Source: DATAUD01 sp036268455 (GTDB taxonomy: Bacteria; Verrucomicrobiota; Verrucomicrobiia; Limisphaerales; Palsa-1400). From it: a stretch of 64,000 bases of DNA. The notes beneath the pieces were generated by a model. That model saw only the letters and a list, made by a program, of their open reading frames with translations, had not been told where the DNA came from and searched no databases. Where the stretch lies: contig DATAUD010000099.1 in assembly GCA_036268455.1 (NCBI GenBank), forward strand, positions 39,706 to 103,705, given 5' to 3'. Every line of letters begins with the position of its first letter. Position 1 is the stretch's first letter. The position numbers were made by a program, and so were the translations under genes. Positions 17,601-26,528 of this stretch are shown piece after piece.

Positions 17601-19127
17601 TTATTCCCAGATTGTTTTCATGGGCCATGCCTCGATCAACCGGGCTTTGGCGAAGGGGGGCTGCCCCTCACCCTGACCCTCTCCCCGAGGAGAGGGGAAA
17701 AGGACGCTGATTTCCAGGGTTTCGTCGCCGGACAACGGATTGATTACTTTGGTGGCGCATATCTCGTCGTTGACGAAGGCTTCCAGCACGGAGTGATCAA
17801 TAAATATTCGCAAGCGGACAGGGCGCTTCTTTCCTGAAGGGGATAGCGCGGACTCGGCGTCGGGCATCTTGAAGTCTGAGTCGCTGACGGTCAGGACGAT
17901 GGGGGAAACGCCGGGGGCGCGGCTTTTAAAGGCGGCCGTGGCCGACTGGCCGGCCGGCAAATCAAGGTCGATGCTGATTTCCAAGGCGTTGGTTTGGGGA
18001 AGTTTGAAGGTTTTGGGGGCGTCGTTCAATGGGACGTTTTTCCATTTAACGGGAGCGCCGCGCAGGTGGTTTAATTGCGGCGCTGGGGTTTGGTGAAGTT
18101 GTCCGTCATATGACAGTTTGAGGAGGCGCGGGAGCGATAAACAGCCGTTCCAGCCTCGGCCACCGGGAAATCCATTCACCCAACCCCACACGATGCGGCG
18201 GCCGTCGGGGAGTTGCATGGTGTTGGGCGCGTAAAAATTTGGGCCGCAATCGAGGACTCCATGAGACTGGCTCTCGAAACGGCATGTGGCGGGATTAAAA
18301 CCGCCCACGAAGTATTGGACTTTGCCGTAGGGCGATACCAAAAGGACCCAGTGATCGCCGAGCTTGAAGAAGTTTGGGCATTCGGCGGTGCGGGCGGCGG
18401 GGTCGGGAATCTGAAAGAGCACGCCGCGATATTTCCACTGCGTTAACCCGGGGTTTTGCGCTTCGTAGATGTTCACCACGGCCTGGCCTCCTTTGGCTTC
18501 ATTCAGGTTACCCCCTGTAACCAGGAATGTCTGGTGGTGATCATGGAAAATAAAAGGGTCGCGCCAGTCGTAGATTTTTCTGTCGCCGTGCAAGGTCTCG
18601 GATAATACCGGGTTTGAGGAGAGCTTGCGCCAAGTGATCAAGTCGTCGTCGCCAATGGCTGCCCACTGCTCGGCGTGGGTCTGAGGCGATTTGCCGCTGG
18701 CGACGCTGGTGTAAAAGATCATCGGTTCGCCCAGACCGTTGATGGTGCAGCAGCCGGACCATATCCCCGCTTCGCCAAGATTGGTAGAAGGGCAGAGCGC
18801 GATGGGCAACGGCTCCCATTTCACCAAATCACGGCTGCGGACGTGCCCCCAAAATTTTGGCCCGTCACCGTCGCTGAATGGATGGAGTTGATAGAAAAGA
18901 TGATAATAGCCTTTGTAGTAAATTGGGCCGTTGGGATCGTTCATCCATTGGGCGGGGGCCGTAACATGGAAACTCGGATGGGCGGGGTCAGCCTGGGCGC
19001 GCGGAACGGCGGCCTGGATTGCGGCGGTTGCGCGGGCAATTGCGTCCGCGGATGAGTCCGCCTTTGCGCGCGGGCAGACGAGAGAAAGGCAAACCGATAA
19101 CGCGAGTATTCGAGATAGGAATATCAT
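17601..19127 (-). CDS. Secreted glycoside hydrolase family 32 (levanase/inulinase-like)
   Basis: 508 residues with a signal peptide (about 1-23, ending AKA). The three GH32 motifs are intact: WMNDPNG with nucleophile D64, WRDPF with transition-state stabiliser D190, and the acid/base E249 in AECPNFF. A C-terminal beta-sandwich follows (RIFIDHSVLEAFVND). It should release fructose from levan, inulin or sucrose outside the cytoplasm. The start at 19127 overlaps the S53 protease stop as ATGA; a longer frame further upstream lies entirely inside the protease gene. Near the C-terminus, FPSPRGEGQGEGQPP is encoded by an inserted palindromic repeat (about 17664-17697). Confidence 0.92.
   Translation of the reverse strand: MIFLSRILALSVCLSLVCPRAKADSSADAIARATAAIQAAVPRAQADPAHPSFHVTAPAQWMNDPNGPIYYKGYYHLFYQLHPFSDGDGPKFWGHVRSRDLVKWEPLPIALCPSTNLGEAGIWSGCCTINGLGEPMIFYTSVASGKSPQTHAEQWAAIGDDDLITWRKLSSNPVLSETLHGDRKIYDWRDPFIFHDHHQTFLVTGGNLNEAKGGQAVVNIYEAQNPGLTQWKYRGVLFQIPDPAARTAECPNFFKLGDHWVLLVSPYGKVQYFVGGFNPATCRFESQSHGVLDCGPNFYAPNTMQLPDGRRIVWGWVNGFPGGRGWNGCLSLPRLLKLSYDGQLHQTPAPQLNHLRGAPVKWKNVPLNDAPKTFKLPQTNALEISIDLDLPAGQSATAAFKSRAPGVSPIVLTVSDSDFKMPDAESALSPSGKKRPVRLRIFIDHSVLEAFVNDEICATKVINPLSGDETLEISVLFPSPRGEGQGEGQPPFAKARLIEAWPMKTIWE
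17664..17697 (-). repeat. REP-like palindromic element inside the GH32 coding sequence
   Basis: The stretch contains CCCTCTCC (17677-17684), CCGA, then GGAGAGGG (17689-17696), a perfect 8-base stem with a 4-base loop, preceded by CCCTCACCCTGA. It encodes SPRGEGQGEG in the GH32 frame, a peptide that recurs where dispersed palindromes of this kind enter genes. Only this one clear copy lies in the window. Confidence 0.6.
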
Positions 19128-21976
19128 TGATTTGAAACGGCGCGGTAAAAGCGCGTGATTTGGGGAGTGGTGGTGTCTTGCAGAGTAATGACCCCGCCGG
19201 TGCCTTGCACTATCGAGCCGGGCAGTAGCATCCATTGGGGATCGGTAAGGACGTTCTTGTATTGCAGGGCGTACATGACACTCGCGACGCTTTGGACCGC
19301 GATGGAAAAACCAGCGACGCCAACTGTGGCGGTTGCGGCGTTCAACGTGGCAGGAAGGTCGCGGTTGTCGTTGCAACAGAGATAATAACCGTCGTGAATG
19401 AATATCGTGTCCACGTACCAACCGGCTACAGAACTGGAATTGCCGGTGTCGGTCGCGCAATCCCAACGCAGTTGGATGGTCTGGCCGACGGCCTTGGCGG
19501 GGAGAGTCACGGTTGTCGTCGTCCATCCGCCGGAATTGCCGCTCCATGCCTGACGTCCGGCAAGTGGATTGCCGGACCCGGTATATAAGGTGCCGACGTA
19601 TCCGCCGTTAACAAAGCTGCCGCCAGCGGATAAAATATCCTCGAACCCGCCATCGTTGATCTGAATGTCCAAAACGCCGCCGTCGTAATAGGTCGTTACG
19701 TTGCCGGAAAAATGATGCACGGAGGCCGATTCCAAATTGTAGTTTTGGCGAAATGTCAGTTGCGCGTTGGTGGTAAGGATCGAAATGGACGGGGAAACCA
19801 GACAGGCGACGCCGGCGGTGGTGGCGTCGGTTGCAAAGGCGGAGTTCGGCGGGGTATCAGCGCTGGCGGCCGTTGTCACCCAGTCCACTTGCGAGCCGGA
19901 GATGCTGGTGCTCCAGTTAGTTGGAAGGGCAGTCGCTGTGAGTTCGTCGAAGTTCTCGGCAAAGTCGTTGGTTGAGATAAGCTGGCCGAGGGCGAAATTG
20001 ATCTGTACCACGCCCAGGTTTGCCGCGCCATCCTGCAATTGCCAAACCGCCGTGATCATCTGTCCGCAATCGCCTTGCGCGGTAAAAGTGAAGGGCTGGC
20101 TGACCGGAGGATTGCTGACGGCGACGATGCCGTAGGTTTGGGGTCCGCTGGGCGAAAGGATATCTGCGCTGGGCAGCAGCGTCGCGACCAGATTGCTCGT
20201 GGCGGTTGGGAAGAGATTTGTCAGGGCGAGATTTATGGTGACGGTTTCGCCGGGGTCAATGGCGTCGTTGGTGGGGGAGCAGGTTTCGGACAGCAACGTC
20301 ATTTGGCCGTCGATCAGCGGAGCGCCTAAAAGCAAATTGATTAAATTATTCCCGGCGGGAGTGCCCCAACCGGTGCAGAGATCGTATCCGGGAACGGCAT
20401 AGAATTTGTTCCGACTGCTGGGGGTGGTGTTGTTGCCGTTTGTGATGTCGTGGAACGCGCCAGTGTAGGCTCCACTGAGGCCGATGGTGTAAATCGACGG
20501 ATTGACGAACCCCACAGACGCCTGGCCGTTGGAGGCGCCTTGCTGGTTGGCGAGCGCGAGCAGGCCGGCCCACAGCGGAGCGGCGCAACTGGTGCCCCCC
20601 AACTCGCCGCTGAAACCGTTGCTGTAAACGGCCCAAACATTATCGGCTGTGAGCGCGACATCCGGGAGATTGCGCATGGTGGAAGAGCCTTGATTGGCAG
20701 CCATGCTGACGGAGCTTTGCCAGGAAGGGATTGTGTAAGTCGTGCTGATGCCGCCGCTGCTGGCGCCATCTCCCTGGCCAGTGAGGTACCAGTTCCAAAC
20801 TTTTTCGGATGTCCATGAACCGCCGGGACCACTTGTTGATAAAGTAGTTCCGCCGACCACCGTCACGTAGGGATCGTCCGAGGGCGGAGGAATGGAACCC
20901 GTGAAAGCGCCGGTATCACCGGAGGCCAGGAAGAACGATTGGCCTTGCGCGGCAAATTGCTGGAAGATCGTGTCGGTCTGGGAGTCAATTGTAAATCCCC
21001 AGGAGCAACTTAATTGGTTGGCGGAATCGTCATCCGCCATCCGGCTCAAGACCAGGTTGGGCACGGTGATGTTGTTTTTACTCGTCCCCTCGTAAATGAT
21101 CACGCTCGACAATCCGGGAGCCATGGAGACAGCCATTTCAATGTCGAGCGCCACTTCCACATTGCCACCTTTCGGCGGGCCGTTAAAACCATCTACTGAG
21201 ACAGTGGATAACGGGACGTTGGAATAACCGGCGAACTTCTCGTAGTTCGTGATGTCCGCGGGGTAAAATGCGTCCAACTCGAAAAGACCGATGGATTGCC
21301 CCGCGCCGGTTAATGGCGTGCCTGGAACATACGCCGCCCGGAAATCGCCTCCCAAGTAAGTGCCGAAGCTGCCGGAACCGCTTCGCGGTGTGGCTTTGTT
21401 CATCGGCCTCGCGAAGAGGCTTTGCGGGTGCGGGATCACGTAATTGTTCAAGCCGGTGATGCCAAGGAGCGGCGTCGCCAGATCAACCGACGGCTCGGTA
21501 TCCGGCGCATAGAACGCGCGCGGTTCAACGGGATGTTTGTAGGTTCGCAGATGGACGCGAAATGTCCTTTCGATGTCGGCCACCGAACCTTGGACATCCA
21601 GGAGCGCGCGATTGGGATGAGTGCCGGTGACCGCGAGGTTGTTGGAACGAGCAAATGCGATGACCGTCTGATAATCCTGCGTCGTCGGGCCGAACTGAGC
21701 GGTGAATTGCGCGGGGGTCAAGTAATGGCGGTAATTTGTGCTTGCCGGATCGTAAAGCTGATGGAGCAGAAGGACCAGCGAATCGTGATTGCGCAGGGGA
21801 AGGCCAATGGTTAAATCCAAGCGATTCGACGCTTCCAAATCCGCAAGCGGTTGCAAACTCGGGGCGATGGCAGGGATATGGCCGTGGAGAATTTGCCTTT
21901 CCGCATGTGCCTGTTGCACGACACAAAGCAAAATCCCGGCAAACGACAACCCGGCCCTCGACGAAAGAAAACGCAT
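19124..21976 (-). CDS. Secreted S53 family serine-carboxyl peptidase (pro-kumamolisin type)
   Basis: 950 residues with a signal peptide (about 1-25, QQAHA). The pro-kumamolisin activation domain spans about 30-180, including YRHYLTPAQFTAQFGP. The sedolisin catalytic residues are present: E274 and D278 in EVALDIEMA, oxyanion D354 in ASGDTG, S463 in GGTSCAAPLWAG, and calcium ligand D510 in FHDIT. Residues 560-880 look like beta-sandwich extensions. The final 65 or so residues carry the C-terminal module (YALQYKNVL, RFYRA). The start MRFLSSRAGL at 21976 gives a good signal peptide; the frame runs on upstream without one. It should be active on proteins, usually at acidic pH. Its stop overlaps the GH32 start. 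Confidence 0.92.
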   Translation of the reverse strand: MRFLSSRAGLSFAGILLCVVQQAHAERQILHGHIPAIAPSLQPLADLEASNRLDLTIGLPLRNHDSLVLLLHQLYDPASTNYRHYLTPAQFTAQFGPTTQDYQTVIAFARSNNLAVTGTHPNRALLDVQGSVADIERTFRVHLRTYKHPVEPRAFYAPDTEPSVDLATPLLGITGLNNYVIPHPQSLFARPMNKATPRSGSGSFGTYLGGDFRAAYVPGTPLTGAGQSIGLFELDAFYPADITNYEKFAGYSNVPLSTVSVDGFNGPPKGGNVEVALDIEMAVSMAPGLSSVIIYEGTSKNNITVPNLVLSRMADDDSANQLSCSWGFTIDSQTDTIFQQFAAQGQSFFLASGDTGAFTGSIPPPSDDPYVTVVGGTTLSTSGPGGSWTSEKVWNWYLTGQGDGASSGGISTTYTIPSWQSSVSMAANQGSSTMRNLPDVALTADNVWAVYSNGFSGELGGTSCAAPLWAGLLALANQQGASNGQASVGFVNPSIYTIGLSGAYTGAFHDITNGNNTTPSSRNKFYAVPGYDLCTGWGTPAGNNLINLLLGAPLIDGQMTLLSETCSPTNDAIDPGETVTINLALTNLFPTATSNLVATLLPSADILSPSGPQTYGIVAVSNPPVSQPFTFTAQGDCGQMITAVWQLQDGAANLGVVQINFALGQLISTNDFAENFDELTATALPTNWSTSISGSQVDWVTTAASADTPPNSAFATDATTAGVACLVSPSISILTTNAQLTFRQNYNLESASVHHFSGNVTTYYDGGVLDIQINDGGFEDILSAGGSFVNGGYVGTLYTGSGNPLAGRQAWSGNSGGWTTTTVTLPAKAVGQTIQLRWDCATDTGNSSSVAGWYVDTIFIHDGYYLCCNDNRDLPATLNAATATVGVAGFSIAVQSVASVMYALQYKNVLTDPQWMLLPGSIVQGTGGVITLQDTTTPQITRFYRAVSNQ

Positions 21977-22053
21977 GATCGTGATGAACCCGTGGCTGAC
22001 TATGGCACCCTTCAAGGAAAGTTCAAGACACTTGAAGCGCGCTTTTTCGGCGC

Positions 22054-22836
22054 TCAACCGCCGTGGGCGAAACTGGGATAATCCGTCATGCCACCGTCCA
22101 CAAAGATGGTGCAGCCGGTGATGTACGAGGCGGCGTCCGAAACGAGGACGACGGCCATTCGGGCGATTTCTTCAGGCTCGCCGATTCGTTTGATCGGGAT
22201 TTTCTCAAGCAAATCGGCCATGCCCGTTTTATCGCTCCAGACGGAACGGTTGATGGGGGTTTTGATCGCGCCTGGAGCAATCGAGAGAACGCGGACTCCC
22301 AACGGCGAGGCTTCCTGGGCGAGAGTTTTAGCCATCATGCTGACGGCGGATTTGCTGGCCGCGTAGGCGCTGTATCCGGACCAGGCGATTTTTTCATGCA
22401 CGGAGGTAAGATTCAAAACGACGCCACTCTTTTGGGCCGTCATGCGTTTGAGGGCCTCGCGAGCGCAGTAGAACGCGCCGAATAAATTCACTTCGATCAC
22501 TTTGCGCCATTCGGCGATGTCGGCCTCCCAACTCATCGCGCGGGCGCCGTCGATACCGGCGTTGTTGACAAGGATGTCGATCCCGTTCCATGCGGCGTCG
22601 ATTCGCCGGAACATTTCTTCGGCGGCCTTGGGATCGGAGACGTCCGCTTGAATGGCGATTGCCTCGCCGTGACTCTCCTTAATCTTCTGGACGAGCGCGT
22701 CCGTTGCTTCGGGATGGGCGATGTAATTGACCGCCACTTTTGCGCCCGCCTCCGCAAGAGCGAAAGCGATGGCAGCGCCGATGCCGGAATTGGCGCCGGT
22801 GACGAGGGCGCGTTTGCCGTCGAGTTTGATATTCAC
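22054..22836 (-). CDS. SDR family oxidoreductase
   Basis: About 260 residues, a classical short-chain dehydrogenase. It shows the cofactor motif TGANSGIG (13-20), LVNNAG (89-94) and the catalytic set S145, Y158 and K162 (YSAYAASK). The C-terminus has GCTIFVDGG, typical of FabG/glucose-1-dehydrogenase-like members. The substrate cannot be assigned. The start is taken as GTG at 22836 (MNIKLDGKRALVTG), where the fold begins; a TTG at 22854 would add six residues. It sits between a PQQ-propeller protein and the S53 protease on the same strand, with no evident functional link. Confidence 0.88.
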   Translation of the reverse strand: MNIKLDGKRALVTGANSGIGAAIAFALAEAGAKVAVNYIAHPEATDALVQKIKESHGEAIAIQADVSDPKAAEEMFRRIDAAWNGIDILVNNAGIDGARAMSWEADIAEWRKVIEVNLFGAFYCAREALKRMTAQKSGVVLNLTSVHEKIAWSGYSAYAASKSAVSMMAKTLAQEASPLGVRVLSIAPGAIKTPINRSVWSDKTGMADLLEKIPIKRIGEPEEIARMAVVLVSDAASYITGCTIFVDGGMTDYPSFAHGG

Positions 22837-22872
22837 AATGATAAACTGCCCCAAGTCAGGCAGGTCGGCAAA

Positions 22873-24369
22873 TCAACGCGGGCTGATATCGAAGCAAGCC
22901 ATTTCGACGGTGTTGCGCACGAAGATTTTTCCGTCGGCAATGGCGGGATGGTCCCAGGTCTTGCCGTGAAGAGCCTGGAAGCGGGCCAATTCTTCATACT
23001 TGACGGGGCTTGCGTTAACGAGGGCGAGAACTCCATCCGCGCCCAGAAGGATCAAATGCACGTCCGCCAGCAAAAGCTGGCCATAGCCGTAGCGTCCGTC
23101 CTTCCATTTGCGTTCGCCGGTTTGGGCATCCAGGCAAACCAGGATGTCTTCGTCCAGCCCGTAAACGCAGCCGGAATAAAAAACCGAGCTGGTGAATTTA
23201 TTTTTGAGATGCGCATTTCGCCATACCATGCGCGCAAAAAACGTCCCGTTGGTTTGGGTGACTTCGAAAGCTGTGCAGCCCTTTCCGTAACCGGCCGAAA
23301 GGAGGAAACGGTTGGTGCCGAGCAACACAGGCTGGGCGATGGCGTTGTCATTGTCCACAAGCCAGGGGAGATGCCACAACACTTTGCCGTTCTCCGCCAA
23401 AATTCCCGTGACGCTACGGGCGCTGACAATGAGCACTTGTTCCCGGCCGGCAAGGTTCACGAGCATGGGCGAGGTGTAGGCTTGCTTTTCCGAGAGCGAT
23501 TTCCAAATCGACGCCCCGGAAAGTTTGTCATAGGCAACAACCGACGCGCCATTTGAGCCGCCGGGCAAAACGATCACTTCGTTGCGCACGATAAGCGGAG
23601 ATGCGGCGGAGCCGTACGAAGGGACATCGCCATGATTTTCCGCGATGACACTTCGCCTCCAGATCAACCGGCCAGAAGCGGCATCGAGGCATCGCAATTC
23701 GCCCAGGCCGCCGAGAGCGTAGATGCGCCCGGCATCATAGGTTGGAGTGGCGCGCGGGCCTTCGCCGCTAATCGGCTCCTCGAATTTATCAGCCCATGCG
23801 TTGGTCCACAATTCGCGCCCGGTGGACTCATCGTAAGCGGAGACCAATTCAAAATCGCGGCGCTGCTCCATGGTGTAGGCGCGACCCTCCGCCACAATAA
23901 AGGAAGCATAGCCGCCGCCGATCGGCTGGCGCCACAGCAAAGGCAGGCCGTCCTTTGGCCATTGGGTGAGAATCGGCGGGCCGTCATAATGGCCGTCGCG
24001 TTTCGGCCCGCGGAAACTTGTCCAATAGGCGGATCCTTTCTCCGCGGGCGGAATCTTCGTTGATTTTGCCTGCGTGGCCCGGCTTGCTTCGAGGCGATTG
24101 TAATCGGGCAGGGTCTTGGAAAAAGTAATCACCGGCATATAACCGCCCCTCCATTCCACGATATCAATGCCCGCGACGTAATATAAAAACCCCGGGACGG
24201 CGCAAAGATAGAGAAGGCTCAAAAGCAGAATAAGGATTGTGCCAAAGATTTTCCGAACTCGTCCCACCAAGGAACTGCGCCACAGTAAAACCAACCCAAG
24301 CGGCGGCAGCAAATACGTGGCAATGCGAATCGCTTTGAGAGATACAAAACGTTTGGGCGCGCGGGACAT
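22873..24369 (-). CDS. Membrane-anchored PQQ-binding-like beta-propeller protein
   Basis: 498 residues. Two hydrophobic segments lie near the N-terminus (about 12-30 and 42-68). The rest (from about 105) is a propeller with repeated patterns of the PQQ-like/BamB kind, such as LWRQPIGGGYASFIV, GRELWTNAW, GRLIWRRS and GASIWKSL. It looks like a periplasmic domain tethered to the inner membrane. Related proteins are common in Planctomycetes and Verrucomicrobia with no defined role; PQQ binding is not shown and BamB function is unlikely given the two anchors. It lies 14 bases after the tgt gene and upstream of the SDR gene. Confidence 0.85.
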   Translation of the reverse strand: MSRAPKRFVSLKAIRIATYLLPPLGLVLLWRSSLVGRVRKIFGTILILLLSLLYLCAVPGFLYYVAGIDIVEWRGGYMPVITFSKTLPDYNRLEASRATQAKSTKIPPAEKGSAYWTSFRGPKRDGHYDGPPILTQWPKDGLPLLWRQPIGGGYASFIVAEGRAYTMEQRRDFELVSAYDESTGRELWTNAWADKFEEPISGEGPRATPTYDAGRIYALGGLGELRCLDAASGRLIWRRSVIAENHGDVPSYGSAASPLIVRNEVIVLPGGSNGASVVAYDKLSGASIWKSLSEKQAYTSPMLVNLAGREQVLIVSARSVTGILAENGKVLWHLPWLVDNDNAIAQPVLLGTNRFLLSAGYGKGCTAFEVTQTNGTFFARMVWRNAHLKNKFTSSVFYSGCVYGLDEDILVCLDAQTGERKWKDGRYGYGQLLLADVHLILLGADGVLALVNASPVKYEELARFQALHGKTWDHPAIADGKIFVRNTVEMACFDISPR

Positions 24370-24383
24370 GGTCTAACCTCCGT

Positions 24384-25541
24384 TCAACCGCGGTCTTCGA
24401 CTTTCAGCGCGTGTTTGACGCGGGAGGAGAGGATTTTTTGGCTGGGAACGTAGGTGGCGGCGAATTGGCGGCGATATTCGGCAAACGTCCCCGCGTCCAA
24501 ATGCGCGCGAATCTCCCGCATCACATCAAGGTAAAGATAGGAATTGTGGACACTCAACATTCGCAGGCCAAGAATCTCGTTGACGTTGAGCAAATGCCGC
24601 AGATAGGCGCGGCTGAAATTCGCGCAGGCAAAGCAGCCGCAGCCGTTTTCAATCGGTGCAAAATCCGCCTTCACCGCGCCGCCCTTGATGCTGATCGTGC
24701 CCTTTCGCGTGAACGCCGTGCCGTTGCGGGCCACGCGCGTGGGAAGAACGCAGTCAAACATATCAACCCCGCGCGCCACCAATTCCACGAGCTGGGCCGG
24801 CGTGCCCAAACCCATCGCATAGCGTGGAAAGTTTGGTGGCAAAAACGGCTCGGTGATTTCGACGGCCTTCATCATTTCGTGTTCCGGCTCGCCCACGCTG
24901 ACGCCGCCGATGGCGTAACCGTCAAAATTCATCGCGACCAATTCGCGCGCGCATTGTTCGCGCAATTCGGCGTCAACGCCGCCCTGAACGATTCCGAAAA
25001 CAAACTGCCCGGTCGCGCGGGGCTGCTCACGGCACTCGCGCGCCCAGGTCATGGTGCGTTTGACCGCTTCGGAAGCTTCTGTCTGGGTGCAATCGTGCGG
25101 CGGGCATTCGTCAAATACCATCGCGATGTCCGAGCCAAGCGCCCGCTGAATTGCCATTGCCTCCTTTGGGCCAAGAAAAAGCGGCGAGCCATCGAGATGC
25201 GAACGGAATTCGACTCCATGCTCGCGAATTTTGCGAATCTTCGCAAGGCTGAAAACCTGAAAACCGCCGCTATCGGTAAGAATCGGCCCGGCCCAATTCA
25301 TGAAGCGATGTAAACCGCCGGCGGCCTGAATAATTTCCATGCCGGGCCGGATATTGAGGTGATACGTGTTTCCCAGGAGAATTTGAGTTCCCATCTCGCG
25401 CAACTCGCGCGGATCAAGCGCCTTGACGCTGGCCTGCGTCCCGACGGGCATGAATACCGGCGTATCGATCACTCCACGGGTGGTCGTCAACCGTCCCAAT
25501 CGCGCCCTTGAGGCGGGGTCCGACTTTAGCAACTCAAACAT
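24384..25541 (-). CDS. tgt: tRNA-guanine transglycosylase
   Basis: 385 residues, the normal bacterial length. It exchanges guanine 34 for preQ1 in tRNAs with GUN anticodons, the first tRNA-level step to queuosine. Key residues are visible: D90 in LTDSGGFQVF, nucleophile D262 in GVDMFDCVLPTR, and the zinc site C300, C302, C305 and H331 (CGCFAC and LSVHN). The start MFELLKSDPA is the family start. It is the first gene of a minus-strand run and is divergent from the DUF1573 gene. Other queuosine genes (queA, queG) are not in the window. Confidence 0.96.
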   Translation of the reverse strand: MFELLKSDPASRARLGRLTTTRGVIDTPVFMPVGTQASVKALDPRELREMGTQILLGNTYHLNIRPGMEIIQAAGGLHRFMNWAGPILTDSGGFQVFSLAKIRKIREHGVEFRSHLDGSPLFLGPKEAMAIQRALGSDIAMVFDECPPHDCTQTEASEAVKRTMTWARECREQPRATGQFVFGIVQGGVDAELREQCARELVAMNFDGYAIGGVSVGEPEHEMMKAVEITEPFLPPNFPRYAMGLGTPAQLVELVARGVDMFDCVLPTRVARNGTAFTRKGTISIKGGAVKADFAPIENGCGCFACANFSRAYLRHLLNVNEILGLRMLSVHNSYLYLDVMREIRAHLDAGTFAEYRRQFAATYVPSQKILSSRVKHALKVEDRG

Positions 25542-25643
25542 GCGGCTGCTTAATCGGGAGTCCCTCCGCGCAAGTCAAACCAAAAGCGAAGGTTGTTGAA
25601 AATTCTTTGTGCGCGCCGCGCGTCGCTGATACCATTCACGATT

Positions 25644-26522
25644 ATGCGCGCGCTCACGCGTTCCATCTTTTGCGCCGGTTTGATTTTGCTTTGCCTGAAC
25701 ATGGCGGCCCAAACTGCCGTCCAGGCTCCGCGTCCGTTGACTCCGCGGCCGTACAACCTTGCTCCCGGTGCGCCGGAGACGGTAACGACGCCCTGGCTGG
25801 TCTTCGACGCGGACACAAAACAATACAACGCCTCTCCCGGCGAGGCTGTCGCGCCTTTTGTATTCAACCTGACGAATGTTTGGACGAACGAGATCGTCAT
25901 TACCGGCGTGAAGGCTTCGTGCGGATGCACGACCGCCAAAATGCCGCCGGTGCCATGGCATCTTCCGCCGGGCGGGAGCGGACAAGTCCAGGCGCAGGTC
26001 AAACTTGCCGGCAAGATGGGACTGGTCACGAAAACATTGACGTTCTCAACATCAACCGGCGCGCGTGTTGCCTTTTTGAAAGTGAATATTCCGATACCGC
26101 CGGCGCGGGGAGGCAAATTATCCGCGGCGGAACGGAAAGCCGCGATGATGCGCGCGGCGGGCGATCCGCGGGCGATCTTCAAAGGCGATTGCGCCTCGTG
26201 CCACGTCGAGAAAGGACGCAACGCTTTTGGCGAAGCTCTTTACGCCGCCGACTGCGGCATCTGCCACGAATCATCGCATCGCGAGAGCGCCGTGCCGGAT
26301 TTGCACGCGCTCAAAAAGCCGACGGATTTCATGTACTGGAAGACGATTATTATGCTGGGCATGCCGCACACCATGATGCCGGGATTCGCCACGGCTCAAG
26401 GCGGCCCGTTGACCGAAGCGCAAATCAATTCGCTCGCCACATATCTCAACCACACCATCTCGCACAATCTTACCCCCGCGACCGAACAGGCGGCAGGGCG
26501 CGGCGAACACGGGGCGTTGTGA
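25644..26522 (+). CDS. DUF1573 domain protein fused to a two-motif cytochrome c domain
   Basis: About 292 residues with a signal peptide (about 1-28). Residues 50-150 are a DUF1573 immunoglobulin-like domain with its hallmark VKASCGCTTA. The C-terminal part (165-270) has two haem-binding CXXCH motifs, CASCH (183-187) and CGICH (204-208), and a likely axial Met in MMPGF. It should be an exported electron-transfer protein; the two motifs only 17 residues apart suggest a diheme or a duplicated site. The start at 25644 is the Met before the signal peptide; an earlier in-frame start at 25593 gives no signal. It ends 6 bases from the convergent TIGR03118 gene. Confidence 0.85.
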   Translation: MRALTRSIFCAGLILLCLNMAAQTAVQAPRPLTPRPYNLAPGAPETVTTPWLVFDADTKQYNASPGEAVAPFVFNLTNVWTNEIVITGVKASCGCTTAKMPPVPWHLPPGGSGQVQAQVKLAGKMGLVTKTLTFSTSTGARVAFLKVNIPIPPARGGKLSAAERKAAMMRAAGDPRAIFKGDCASCHVEKGRNAFGEALYAADCGICHESSHRESAVPDLHALKKPTDFMYWKTIIMLGMPHTMMPGFATAQGGPLTEAQINSLATYLNHTISHNLTPATEQAAGRGEHGAL

Positions 26523-26528
26523 GCGGCG

